DNA of 42,492 nt. It comes from Candidatus Gottesmanbacteria bacterium. GTDB lineage: Bacteria > Patescibacteriota > Microgenomatia > UBA10105 > UBA927. This document shows, piece after piece, positions 15,455-23,025 of this stretch. The position numbers were made by a program, and so were the translations under genes. Every line of letters begins with the position of its first letter. Positions within the stretch are counted from its first letter, which is position 1. The notes under the pieces are model-generated. The model was not told the origin of the DNA. It saw only the letters and a list, made by a program, of their open reading frames with translations, and did not search any database. The stretch lies in assembly GCA_016218215.1 (NCBI GenBank), contig JACREM010000057.1, forward strand, positions 1-42,492, written 5' to 3'.

Positions 15455-15528
15455 TCGGGGTGGCCGGTCCCGCCCCGGCAACCTCTCGCACCCCATGCGA
15501 GTGCGCTAGCTTATTGCGCCACACCCCG
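15455..15528 (-). tRNA. tRNA-Pro(GGG) with non-canonical T-loop and D-loop
   Basis: The 74-nt minus-strand sequence folds into a perfect cloverleaf: acceptor CGGGGTG/CACCCCG, D stem GCGC/GCGC, anticodon stem CTCGC/GCGAG with loop ATGGGGT (anticodon GGG, U33 present), and T stem GCCGG/CCGGC. The proline identity features C1-G72, A73, G35 and G36 are present. The T-loop is GGCGGGA instead of TTCRANY, and the D-loop AATAAGCTA has C at position 19. CCA is not encoded. An extended -10 (TGATAGAAT) ends 14 nt upstream of the 5' end. The intact stems argue against random decay; an annotation program may score it low. Confidence 0.78.
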
Positions 15529-15549
15529 TAGTATCTTCTTGTATTCTAT

Positions 15550-15568
15550 CATTCTTTGTGAAAGAATG
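15550..15568. promoter_or_regulatory. perfect inverted repeat between tRNA-Pro and slipin
   Basis: CATTCTTT and AAAGAATG flank a central GTG (15558-15560), forming an 8-bp perfect inverted repeat. It lies between the divergent tRNA-Pro and slipin genes, next to the tRNA's -10 box. It could be an operator acting on both promoters. If slipin starts at that GTG, it would be a hairpin holding the start codon in its loop. Confidence 0.55.
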
Positions 15569-15593
15569 GGTTCAAGAATTATCCGTAATACAT

Positions 15594-16364
15594 ATGGTAG
15601 GAATCTGGATCGGCATCGGTGTATTTGTTCTATTCATTCTTCTCTCAATGGTTCGTGTTCTTCAGGAATACGAACGGGGAGTCGTTTTTTTTCTCGGGCG
15701 CTATGTTGGTACCCGAGGTCCTGGGCTTATCCTGTTAGTGCCTATGCTTGAACAACTTACGACCGTTTCACTTCGTACGGTGACCATGGATATTCCTTCG
15801 CAGAAAATCATTACAAAAGATAACGTTTCCATAGACATTGCTGCAGTTGCGTATTATCACGTCATCGATCCAGAAAAATCAGTAGTAAAGATAGAAGATG
15901 TTCAAAATGCCGTGAATCAAATTAGCCAGACGACTGTTCGAAATGTTGTCGGACAATTCATGCTCGATCAGTTGCTCCAAAAAACGCGGGATATCAATAC
16001 CCAGATAAAAAATGTGATCGATGCTCATACAGAGCCATGGGGCGTTCAAGTGACTGTAGTTGAGATAAAAGATATTTCATTACCTGAAAATATGCAGCGT
16101 GCCATGGCAAAAGAAGCGGAAGCGGAGAGGGAAAGAAGAGCTAAAATTGTTGCTGCAGAAGGGGAATATCAGGCAGCAGAAAAGCTCGGGCAGGCAGCAG
16201 ATCTTATCAGTAAGCATCCGGTTGCTCTCCAGCTTCGTACGCTTCAGACGATGGCTGAGATTAGTGTTGAGAAAAATTCGACTATTATTTTCCCTGCTCA
16301 GTTTATGACTACTGTTCAAGAAGCGATCAAGATGATCGGGAATGATTCAAAAAAGCTAAAGTAA
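15594..16364 (+). CDS. slipin/stomatin-type SPFH protein
   Basis: With ATG 15594 the product has 256 residues: an N-terminal hydrophobic segment (about 2-22), then the SPFH domain with [20 protein letters not shown] and the stomatin-like [13 protein letters not shown], and a short coiled coil ([21 protein letters not shown]). The C terminus ([21 protein letters not shown]) is typical of slipins. Slipins form membrane scaffolds, often with NfeD-type proteases, but none is nearby. ATG 15594 is favoured because a possible promoter (TTGTGA, 18 bp, TATCCG) ends 8 nt before it; GTG 15558 would add 12 residues and lies in the loop of an inverted repeat. Confidence 0.88.
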   Translation: MVGIWIGIGVFVLFILLSMVRVLQEYERGVVFFLGRYVGTRGPGLILLVPMLEQLTTVSLRTVTMDIPSQKIITKDNVSIDIAAVAYYHVIDPEKSVVKIEDVQNAVNQISQTTVRNVVGQFMLDQLLQKTRDINTQIKNVIDAHTEPWGVQVTVVEIKDISLPENMQRAMAKEAEAERERRAKIVAAEGEYQAAEKLGQAADLISKHPVALQLRTLQTMAEISVEKNSTIIFPAQFMTTVQEAIKMIGNDSKKLK

Positions 16365-16404
16365 TTATATTCATCTTATTCCTGCCCGGAAAAGGAGTTC
16401 TCAT

Positions 16405-17433
16405 ATGTCTCAGGATGCAAAACTTCAGGTGATCCGTCTTGCCATGGAGCAGATTGAAAAGCAGTATGGTAAAGGATCCATCATGCGGCTTGGAGAACAG
16501 TCAGGAAAAATGGCGATCGATGTTATCTCCACAGGATGTCTTCCTTTGGACCTGGCTTTAGGAGTTGGTGGACTTCCGCGCGGTAGAGTGATCGAGATAT
16601 ATGGTCCTGAGGCTTCAGGAAAAACGACTGTCTGTCTTTCAACTATTGCAGAAGCGCAAAAAAACGGAGGGGTTGCGGCGTTTATCGATGCAGAGCATGC
16701 TCTCGACCCACAGTGGGCAGAGACGCTCGGGGTTAAGCTTGACGACCTTCTTATTTCTCAGCCGGATACTGGCGAGCAGGCACTTGAAATTGCTGAGACG
16801 CTTATTCGTAGTGGTGGTATAGATATTATTATCATTGATTCTGTCGCGGCCTTAGTCCCACGAGCTGAGATAGAAGGAGAGATGGGTGATTCCACCATGG
16901 GTCTTCAGGCGAGGCTCATGTCTCAGGCACTTCGAAAGCTTACCGCCGTTATCTCAAAATCAAAGACGATCGTTGTCTTTACCAACCAACTTCGTCAGAA
17001 GATTGGTGTCATGTTTGGCAATCCCGAGACGACCACGGGTGGTATGGCTCTAAAATTTTACGCGAGTATCCGTATGGATTCGCGAAAAATTGAAAGCCTC
17101 AAAGACGGGGATGTTGTCATAGGAAGTAGGCATAGAGTCAGAGTCGTAAAAAATAAAGTCTCTCCGCCATTTCGCGTAGCAGAGTTTGATGTTATGGGGA
17201 GTGGTATTTCAAAGGAAGGTGCACTTATCGACGTAGGTCTTGAGTACGGTATTCTGACAAAGTCAGGAGCATTTTTTAAGTATGGCACACAGATGCTTGG
17301 ACAGGGGAGAGAAGCATCGAAATTGTTTTTGAAGGAAAATCATAAAATGAATAAAGAAATTTCCGATGAGATCTGGAAAAAAGTGAGATCCGGTTCTGTT
17401 CAGCCAAAAGTGGTCATCGGTACCGAAGAGTAG
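16405..17433 (+). CDS. recA: recombinase RecA
   Basis: The 342-residue protein is full length for RecA, which forms filaments on single-stranded DNA and drives strand exchange and SOS co-protease activity. Walker A is GPEASGKTT, Walker B is IDIIIIDSV, and the L2/DNA-binding area follows [21 protein letters not shown]. The N-terminal polymerisation motif region [20 protein letters not shown] is normal, and the acidic C-terminal tail is very short. A good Shine-Dalgarno (AAAAGGAG, about 9 nt upstream) supports ATG 16405. recX follows 3 nt after the stop. I see no LexA-type operator upstream. Confidence 0.98.
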   Translation: MSQDAKLQVIRLAMEQIEKQYGKGSIMRLGEQSGKMAIDVISTGCLPLDLALGVGGLPRGRVIEIYGPEASGKTTVCLSTIAEAQKNGGVAAFIDAEHALDPQWAETLGVKLDDLLISQPDTGEQALEIAETLIRSGGIDIIIIDSVAALVPRAEIEGEMGDSTMGLQARLMSQALRKLTAVISKSKTIVVFTNQLRQKIGVMFGNPETTTGGMALKFYASIRMDSRKIESLKDGDVVIGSRHRVRVVKNKVSPPFRVAEFDVMGSGISKEGALIDVGLEYGILTKSGAFFKYGTQMLGQGREASKLFLKENHKMNKEISDEIWKKVRSGSVQPKVVIGTEE

Positions 17434-17436
17434 TGT

Positions 17437-17928
17437 ATGAACGAGTCTGCCAAAACCGAAGTATCATCAAAACTTTTGAATGCTGGGTTTCGGTATGTCT
17501 CCATACGAAAAAGAAGCGAAAAAGAGATACTGGATTTTTTGAAAAAAAAAGCAGTGAAAATTGCCGGAGGAATTACAGTCTTAGATGACGTTTTGGAAAA
17601 ACTTCGGGGATATGGATATATAGATGATTCAGTTTTTGCTTCATGGGTGATAGAAAGTCGAAGATCTCATAATCCCCATGGAACTGAAAGTATTGTTCGA
17701 GAACTCAAGGGCAAGGGAGTGTCCCCAGAAGATATTGAAGCGTCGCTACAAAAGAAGTCTACTGAAACAAGGACAGATAAAGAACTTGCGAAGCAAGTTT
17801 TAGAAAAGATTATCGGTCGGTATCAGGGGCTACCTCCTTATGAGAAAAAAAGGAAACTTTTTGGGGTACTTGGAAGGCGGGGATTTGCTTTTTCTGTCAT
17901 TTCTAGCGTCGTTGACGATCTGGTGTAA
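17437..17928 (+). CDS. recX: RecX regulatory protein
   Basis: The 163-residue protein fits RecX: three-helix repeats with the conserved RKRSEKEILDFLKKK, the central GYIDDSVFASWVIESRR, and a C-terminal RRGFAFSVISSVVDDL. RecX binds in the RecA filament groove and limits its activity. It lies 3 nt downstream of recA in the same operon, the usual arrangement. A strong promoter for the next gene overlaps its 3' end (17912-17940). Confidence 0.92.
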   Translation: MNESAKTEVSSKLLNAGFRYVSIRKRSEKEILDFLKKKAVKIAGGITVLDDVLEKLRGYGYIDDSVFASWVIESRRSHNPHGTESIVRELKGKGVSPEDIEASLQKKSTETRTDKELAKQVLEKIIGRYQGLPPYEKKRKLFGVLGRRGFAFSVISSVVDDLV

Positions 17929-17940
17929 AGAAAGTATAAT
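17912..17940 (+). promoter_or_regulatory. sigma70 promoter of RNase Y gene
   Basis: TTGACG (17912-17917) and TATAAT (17935-17940) with a 17-bp spacer. The predicted start near 17947 gives a leader of about 180 nt, which contains a possible 24-codon upstream frame (ATG 17973 to TAA 18047) without a Shine-Dalgarno. Confidence 0.8.
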
Positions 17941-18128
17941 AGCAAGTAGCATTACGTGTCATAAAAACTAGTATGATTCAAACGAAGTATAAAAGCATTT
18001 CCGTCGCATTGTTATCTGCTTTTCCACCTGAGATTTCTTTAGGGTAATTCTTCGTGCTTCATCAGTTTTTATCTCACACATATCGAAATTTTTATTGATG
18101 CATTGTTACACACCTGCGAAGGAGGCAT

Positions 18129-19664
18129 ATGTTTGACGTACTAAAGACACTTTCAAATCTGGTAAAGGTGAGAAAAAGTATCCCGAAAAAGAAGCAGAAG
18201 CAACCCGTTGTTTCATATCAGAATAATCCGCAAGTGCATGGCACAAAGCAAGTACAAGTACCGATAAAGCCTGTAGTTCCTTCGGTACCGGTGGTAGATA
18301 CTGAGGCACAGGTTCGCATGGCAGAGGCGAAAGCCCGGGAGATAATCGTTGAAGCAAAAAATGAAGCATTTAAAATTCGAAAAGAAATCGAAGACGAGAT
18401 GCGAAAGAAGCTTGAAATTATTGACAGACGCGAAGGCGCCCTGGAAGAGAGGGAAAAAGTCACCCGTGATTTAGAAGCCAGGTCCGAAAAAATTCTCATC
18501 GATACAGAAAAATTAAAACAAGATCAGGTAGTAAAACTTGAACGATCAGCACATCTTACAAAAGACGAAGCGCGCGAACAAATTCTCGCGGAAATTAGAC
18601 TTCGGTTAAACGAAGACATAGCAAAAGAGATTCGGGAGTCAGAAGCAGAGGCACATAAAAAGTCAGCGGAGAAGGCGAAAGAAATACTTGTCGATGCCAT
18701 GCGTCACGGTGCAACGAATTATGTGACGGAATATACCGTTTCTATAGTAAAAATTACCGACGAAGAGATGAAAGGCCGGATTATCGGCAAAGAAGGACGG
18801 AATATCCGTGCATTTGAAACCGCAAGCGGTGTAGATGTGGATCTAGATGAAGAAGGCATTATTAGGCTTTCCTGTTTTGATCCGGTGCGTCGTGAAACCG
18901 CGAGAATTGCACTGGAGAGACTTTTACGCGACGGACGTGTACAACCGGGGCGGATTGAAGAGGTTATAGAGCAGGTGAAAAAAGAACTTGAGCGCGTGAT
19001 GTTTGAAGAAGGACAGAAATTAAGTCACGCAGTCGGTGTATATAATTTACCGGCACCGCTTATCGCACTTTTAGGCCGATTCAAATACAGATTTTCATAC
19101 GGTCAGAATATGATTGCCCATACTTTGGAAGAAACGAAGATCGGTATTGCTCTTGCGCACGAAGTCGGAGCAGATGTAAATATTGTGAGGCTTGGGTGTC
19201 TTCTTCATGACATTGGGAAAATTGTCATGGATAAAGAGGGGAGCCATATCGACCTTGGTGTTGAGCTTTTAAAAAGATATGGCATACCGCAAAAAGTTAT
19301 AGATTGTGTGGCACAGCATCATGAGGATACGCCATTTACATCATCTGAATCCATGCTTGTATATATTTCAGATGCTATCTCCGGTAGTAGGCCGGGAGCG
19401 AGAAATGAAAATTATGAAGAGTATACCAAGAGACTCAAGGATCTTGAGGATATCGCAAAAGCACACGCTGGGGTTAAGGAAGCGTTTGCATTTCAGGCAG
19501 GGAGAGAGCTTCGCATCGCGGTCGATCCCGGAAAAGTGGATGATGCGACAGCAACGGTTATGGCTTCGGAGGTAAAAGATGAGGTCGAGAAAAAACTTAC
19601 CTATCCCGGGCAGATTAAGATTACCGTTGTCCGCGAACTTCGTGCCACAGAAACCGCAAAATAA
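18129..19664 (+). CDS. rny: ribonuclease Y lacking the membrane anchor
   Basis: The 511-residue protein has the RNase Y order: a long coiled coil (about 60-195), a KH domain with GRIIGKEGRNIRAFE (about 217-231), an HD domain with HTLEETKIGIALAHE and the metal pair in LLHDIGK, and the conserved C-terminal domain. RNase Y is an endoribonuclease that starts mRNA turnover and is normally tethered by an N-terminal transmembrane helix. Here residues 1-55 are basic and Pro/Val/Gln-rich (KKKQKQPVV) with no hydrophobic helix, so the enzyme should be cytosolic or held by another partner. Shine-Dalgarno GAAGGAGG precedes ATG 18129. The leader is long (see promoter at 17912). Confidence 0.93.
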   Translation: MFDVLKTLSNLVKVRKSIPKKKQKQPVVSYQNNPQVHGTKQVQVPIKPVVPSVPVVDTEAQVRMAEAKAREIIVEAKNEAFKIRKEIEDEMRKKLEIIDRREGALEEREKVTRDLEARSEKILIDTEKLKQDQVVKLERSAHLTKDEAREQILAEIRLRLNEDIAKEIRESEAEAHKKSAEKAKEILVDAMRHGATNYVTEYTVSIVKITDEEMKGRIIGKEGRNIRAFETASGVDVDLDEEGIIRLSCFDPVRRETARIALERLLRDGRVQPGRIEEVIEQVKKELERVMFEEGQKLSHAVGVYNLPAPLIALLGRFKYRFSYGQNMIAHTLEETKIGIALAHEVGADVNIVRLGCLLHDIGKIVMDKEGSHIDLGVELLKRYGIPQKVIDCVAQHHEDTPFTSSESMLVYISDAISGSRPGARNENYEEYTKRLKDLEDIAKAHAGVKEAFAFQAGRELRIAVDPGKVDDATATVMASEVKDEVEKKLTYPGQIKITVVRELRATETAK

Positions 19665-19669
19665 AGCCG

Positions 19670-19725
19670 ATATATCAATATAATTTTTTTGATATATTGA
19701 CAGGACGAGCTAAAGTAACTACATT
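19670..19725 (+). promoter_or_regulatory. HU gene promoter with overlapping inverted repeat
   Basis: TTGACA (19697-19702), a 17-bp spacer and TACATT (19720-19725) form a consensus-like promoter with a start near 19732. Immediately upstream, ATATATCAA (19670-19678) and TTGATATAT (19689-19697) form a 9-bp inverted repeat that shares a base with the -35. It may be the end hairpin of the RNase Y transcript or an operator covering the -35. Confidence 0.75.
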
Positions 19726-19798
19726 TTGTCATAGAGATTGATAGAGTACGCCAAGTGCTTATTAATTATTCATCTGTCCAAGAAGGAGGTGAATAGAT

Positions 19799-20071
19799 AT
19801 GACAAAAGCAGATTTAGTGGAAGTTGTTGCAAAGAAAGCCAGTCTCACTGCAAAAGCAGCCAGAGAATCAGTCGCAGCAGTGTTTGGTGCAGTCACAGAC
19901 TCACTCAAAAAAGGAGAAAAGGTAGTCGTGACAGGGTTTGGTACTTTTATGGTCCGAACACGCAAATCACGAACAGGAAGAAACCCACAGACTGGAGCGC
20001 CGATCAATATTCCGGCACGAAAAACTCCGGGATTTACAGCAGGGAAAGCGCTTAAGAAAGTCGTAAGATAA
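19799..20071 (+). CDS. hup: HU-family DNA-binding protein
   Basis: The 90-residue protein is a textbook HU: an N-terminal helical dimer region (MTKADLVEVVAKKASLTAK), the FGTF turn (VVVTGFGTFMVR), and the beta-arm with RKSRTGRNPQTGAPINIPA followed by the FTAGKALKK end. The Pro in NIPA intercalates in DNA. HU compacts and bends nucleoid DNA. A very strong Shine-Dalgarno (AAGGAGGTGA) and a consensus promoter predict high expression. It is followed by an intrinsic terminator. Confidence 0.97.
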   Translation: MTKADLVEVVAKKASLTAKAARESVAAVFGAVTDSLKKGEKVVVTGFGTFMVRTRKSRTGRNPQTGAPINIPARKTPGFTAGKALKKVVR

Positions 20072-20098
20072 ACAGAACAAAAAGAGGAGTACCTACGC

Positions 20099-20121
20099 AG
20101 AAGCACAGGGCTTCTCTTTTT
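20099..20121 (+). terminator. intrinsic terminator after HU
   Basis: AGAAGC (20099-20104) and GCTTCT (20110-20115) form a stem with a 5-nt loop, followed by CTTTTT. An A-rich run upstream (about 20079-20083) could extend pairing with the U-run. Confidence 0.8.
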
Positions 20122-20129
20122 GGTGCGGA

Positions 20130-20157
20130 TTGACAAATCCTATGGTAACGATACACT
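20130..20157 (+). promoter_or_regulatory. consensus promoter giving a leaderless LytR_C mRNA
   Basis: TTGACA (20130-20135), a 16-bp spacer and TACACT (20152-20157) end exactly 6 nt before ATG 20164. The -35 is a perfect consensus, making this one of the clearest leaderless promoters in the window. Confidence 0.85.
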
Positions 20158-20163
20158 TATGGT

Positions 20164-20991
20164 ATGGCAGCAAAGAAGCAACCTGTAGCTCAAGAGTCTA
20201 CGAAAGCGGAACCCAAAGAAAGCAAGAAAGAAGAACGCCGTCCCTCCATGATGCAGGTGGTAGAGGTCGTTGATGAAAATGATACTCCAGTAGAGAGTAA
20301 GTCTAAGATTCCTGCGAAAATTGATGATTCCGATGATTCTTTTGACTCAGAAACGAAAGAGGTTTTGGAAGAAAAATCTGAAAGCAAAAAAGAGGTAAAA
20401 GATGTCAAAGCTTCTGGGTCATGGAGTGATGAAAAACTTTCAGAAGAAGTTCCAAGAAAAAATAACGACACTGTCATGGCCGAATTATTTGGCAATAAAG
20501 ACGCGGCCTTTGGTGGAGAAATTACTTCTCATACAAGGAAAAATCCCGTGATGTATGTTATGTGGGTTATAGCTGGCATTGCAGCAGCGGTACTTGTCGG
20601 CGGCTCTTTCTTTGCGTTTGCAAAAAAATCTACAAAGACAGTGTCTTTTGTTCCATCTCCGACTGTGGCACCGGAACCCACAGCCACTCCGACTCCGGAG
20701 CCGGTCAATAAGCTTGATTTTACTATCAAGGTATTTAACGGCGGCGGATTGAAAGGTGCTGCCGGAAAAATGAAAAAAGCTCTTGAAGACAAGGGTTATA
20801 AAGTTACCGAAACGGGAAATACCAGTGATTTTAATCATCCGAAGACCGAAATATATGTGAAGACGGGTAAAGAAAATTTACTTTCTTCGCTCGTATCAGA
20901 TCTTAAAGATTCATACGCACTTGGTACATCGGCGGCTACGCTTGAAGCAAGCGCCTCAACTGACGCTCAGGTTATAGTAGGAAAAGAGTAG
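20164..20991 (+). CDS. membrane-anchored LytR C-terminal (LytR_C) domain protein
   Basis: The 275-residue protein has a long charged, Lys/Glu/Ser-rich cytoplasmic N-terminal region (about 1-125), one transmembrane helix (about 127-155, VMWVIAGIAAAVLVGGSFF), a Pro/Thr-rich linker (PTVAPEPTATPTPEP), and a LytR_C-type domain (about 180-275: VFNGGGLKGAAGKMKKAL, KTEIYVKTGKE, and AQVIVGKE). No LCP catalytic domain is present. The domain lies outside the membrane, and the family is linked to cell-envelope attachment. A HAD gene follows 4 nt after the stop. Confidence 0.8.
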   Translation: MAAKKQPVAQESTKAEPKESKKEERRPSMMQVVEVVDENDTPVESKSKIPAKIDDSDDSFDSETKEVLEEKSESKKEVKDVKASGSWSDEKLSEEVPRKNNDTVMAELFGNKDAAFGGEITSHTRKNPVMYVMWVIAGIAAAVLVGGSFFAFAKKSTKTVSFVPSPTVAPEPTATPTPEPVNKLDFTIKVFNGGGLKGAAGKMKKALEDKGYKVTETGNTSDFNHPKTEIYVKTGKENLLSSLVSDLKDSYALGTSAATLEASASTDAQVIVGKE

Positions 20992-20995
20992 GGTA

Positions 20996-21745
20996 ATGCG
21001 CTACAAAGCTCTCATTCTCGATCTTGATGGTACGACTCTTCCTCACGGCTTCAGTTCTCATCCAAGTGTCCGGGTAAAAGCTGCTATTGCGCGTGCTCAA
21101 AAATTCGTTCATGTGTCTCTTGCTACCGGCCGTCCGCTCAACATCACAAAACCAATAATTGCGGAACTTGGAATTATCGGTCTATGTTCGGTGCATGATT
21201 CTACTCAACTGTATGATCCGATGAAGGACGAAATCATTGATGTTGTTACCATTGAAAATGGTAAGGTACTTGAGGTTTTGTCATCTCTTTCAGGTATTTC
21301 GGGAAAGATTTTGATCGGACTTAAAAATGACGAAACGGAATATAAAAAAGGATCATTGCCAAATGATATCTGCGATATAGCCGTGCCGGATATATCGGAA
21401 AACATTGTCGATTCATATATCGAAAAGGTATCAAAAGTAGACGGAATCTATGTACATAAAATTCCATCATGGAAAGGTGACTTATTTTGGTTAGTGGTTT
21501 CAAGTGCTGTTGCAACGAAACTTCACGCTGTAGTAAAAATTGCTGAGTTAGAGAAAATAAAACCAGAGGAGATTATTGGTGTTGGGGATAGTTACAATGA
21601 CTATCCGCTTCTCTCGGCTTGCGGGCTAAAAATTGCTATGGGCAATGCAGTACCGGAGCTTAAGGCCATAGCAGATTTTATTGCGCCTACGGTAGACGAG
21701 GATGGAGTTGCAGTGGTGATAGAAAAGTTTATATTGAATCAATAG
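20996..21745 (+). CDS. HAD-superfamily hydrolase (Cof-type)
   Basis: The 249-residue protein shows HAD motif I as LILDLDGTTL (nucleophile and acid Asp), motif II SLATGRP, a Lys in the region before IKPEEIIGVGDSYND, and motif IV GDSYNDYPLL. The cap between about 80 and 180 and the final GVAVVIEKF are typical of Cof-type sugar/nucleotide phosphatases. The substrate is unknown. It is in one operon with the LytR_C gene. Confidence 0.88.
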   Translation: MRYKALILDLDGTTLPHGFSSHPSVRVKAAIARAQKFVHVSLATGRPLNITKPIIAELGIIGLCSVHDSTQLYDPMKDEIIDVVTIENGKVLEVLSSLSGISGKILIGLKNDETEYKKGSLPNDICDIAVPDISENIVDSYIEKVSKVDGIYVHKIPSWKGDLFWLVVSSAVATKLHAVVKIAELEKIKPEEIIGVGDSYNDYPLLSACGLKIAMGNAVPELKAIADFIAPTVDEDGVAVVIEKFILNQ

Positions 21746-21760
21746 ATTAGAACCTCGAGT

Positions 21761-21789
21761 TTCCCTTCTGTATCAAGCTTCGGTATAAT
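21761..21789 (+). promoter_or_regulatory. promoter before miaB
   Basis: TATAAT at 21784-21789 is a perfect -10, ending 8 nt before ATG 21798. A weak -35 (TTCCCT, 21761-21766) lies 17 bp upstream. A near-leaderless transcript is predicted. Confidence 0.6.
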
Positions 21790-21797
21790 CCGTATTG

Positions 21798-23024
21798 ATG
21801 AAATATTACATCAAAACTTTCGGTTGCGCTGCCAATGAGGCAGATAGTGAGCGGATAGCATCGCTTTATGCATCTCGGGGATTTAAGCGGGCGCGCAGCA
21901 TGAAAACAGCCGATGACGTGGTCATAAATACCTGCATGATTCGGGAAAAGGCAGAAAATAGAGTGTATGGATTGGTCTATAATCTCTCAAAAGAAAAAGA
22001 ACGACGGCGTCTTTTGGGAAAATCATTAAAGATTGTTGTGACTGGCTGTATGGTTGGTATGGCGACGAGAGAAAAAACTGGCAAGATGCTCTCGAGTATT
22101 AAAAAAAAGATGCCTTCAGTTGATGAATTTTTGCCAATTGAAGAAGTAGGATTCGATTTTGCACCGATCCGGATAGACAAAAAGCATGCGTGGGTTCCGA
22201 TAAGTAATGGCTGCAACAATTTTTGTACGTTCTGTGTTGTGCCCTTTACTCGCGGAAGAGAGATTAGCAGACCATATCAAGATGTACTTATGGAATGTAA
22301 AGAATTATTGGATAAAAAATATACTCATATTACATTGGTAGGGCAGAATGTCAACTGCTACGGCGCTGACTTGATCCTGGGTACAGAAAATGTTCATGTA
22401 TTGAGAGATATAGAAAAACCCTTTTTTCAAGCGTCTAAACACAAGGATTTTCAGCATATTGAATTTAACGGAAAATCCATAAAACCTACGTATGTAAAAC
22501 ACTTAGGGAGATTAAGAATTCCGACGCTTTTCCCAGAGCTTCTTACCGATATCTGTGCACTAAAGGGTCTTGTCGAATTGGATTTTATCTCCAGTAATCC
22601 TTGGGATTTTTCCGATGAACTTATTGAGACGATTGCAGCAAATAAAAAAATTTCAAGACACATTCATCTCCCCGTTCAGTCTGGTGATAACGCGATGCTA
22701 CGAAAAATGAACCGCTGGTATACAAGAGAGGAATATCTTGAACTCATATCAAAAATTAAAAATCAAATATCAAATATGACGTTTAGCACAGATATTATCG
22801 TTGGATTCTGCGGGGAGACAGAAGAACAATTTGAACATACGTTTGACCTTGCGAGGACCGTCGGATTTAGTAAAGCGTATGTTTCCATGTATTCTGATAG
22901 ATCTATGACAGCAGCGCACAAAGTATATACAGACGATGTCCCGCACGCGGTAAAGAAAAAACGATGGGAGTTACTTGAAGAAGAAATAAATAAGACCAAT
23001 ATTAGAAATGGTACATACCGTTAA
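21798..23024 (+). CDS. miaB: MiaB-like tRNA methylthiotransferase without TRAM domain
   Basis: The 408-residue protein has the methylthiotransferase N-terminal domain with its three Cys (FGCAANEADSE, INTCMIR, VTGCMVG) and the radical-SAM cluster CNNFCTFC (about residue 137), so it should carry two Fe-S clusters. MiaB converts i6A37 to ms2i6A37 in tRNAs. The next gene, miaA, starts 1 nt after its stop, supporting the MiaB rather than RimO assignment. Two oddities: the C-terminal TRAM domain is missing (the protein ends soon after the radical-SAM barrel), and about 45 extra residues are inserted after GQNVNCYG. ATG 21798 is used; a TTG at 21795 is less likely. Confidence 0.88.
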   Translation: MKYYIKTFGCAANEADSERIASLYASRGFKRARSMKTADDVVINTCMIREKAENRVYGLVYNLSKEKERRRLLGKSLKIVVTGCMVGMATREKTGKMLSSIKKKMPSVDEFLPIEEVGFDFAPIRIDKKHAWVPISNGCNNFCTFCVVPFTRGREISRPYQDVLMECKELLDKKYTHITLVGQNVNCYGADLILGTENVHVLRDIEKPFFQASKHKDFQHIEFNGKSIKPTYVKHLGRLRIPTLFPELLTDICALKGLVELDFISSNPWDFSDELIETIAANKKISRHIHLPVQSGDNAMLRKMNRWYTREEYLELISKIKNQISNMTFSTDIIVGFCGETEEQFEHTFDLARTVGFSKAYVSMYSDRSMTAAHKVYTDDVPHAVKKKRWELLEEEINKTNIRNGTYR

Positions 23025-23025
23025 T

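Noticed and set aside
15453-15524. Endonuclease start inside the tRNA (about 15524)
   Set aside because: The frame runs through the tRNA-Pro sequence, whose cloverleaf is perfect, so those codons are not expected to be translated.
14676-15528. Group I intron or integrated element bounded by tRNA-Pro halves
   Set aside because: The tRNA is uninterrupted and I found no second copy of its 3' end downstream, so neither an intron nor an att duplication is supported.
16365-16404. LexA/SOS operator before recA
   Set aside because: Neither a CTG-N8-CAG nor a GAAC-N4-GTTC pattern is present in the gap.
17973-18047. 24-codon upstream frame in the RNase Y leader
   Set aside because: It has an ATG and a stop but no Shine-Dalgarno and no distinctive codon pattern, so it may be chance.
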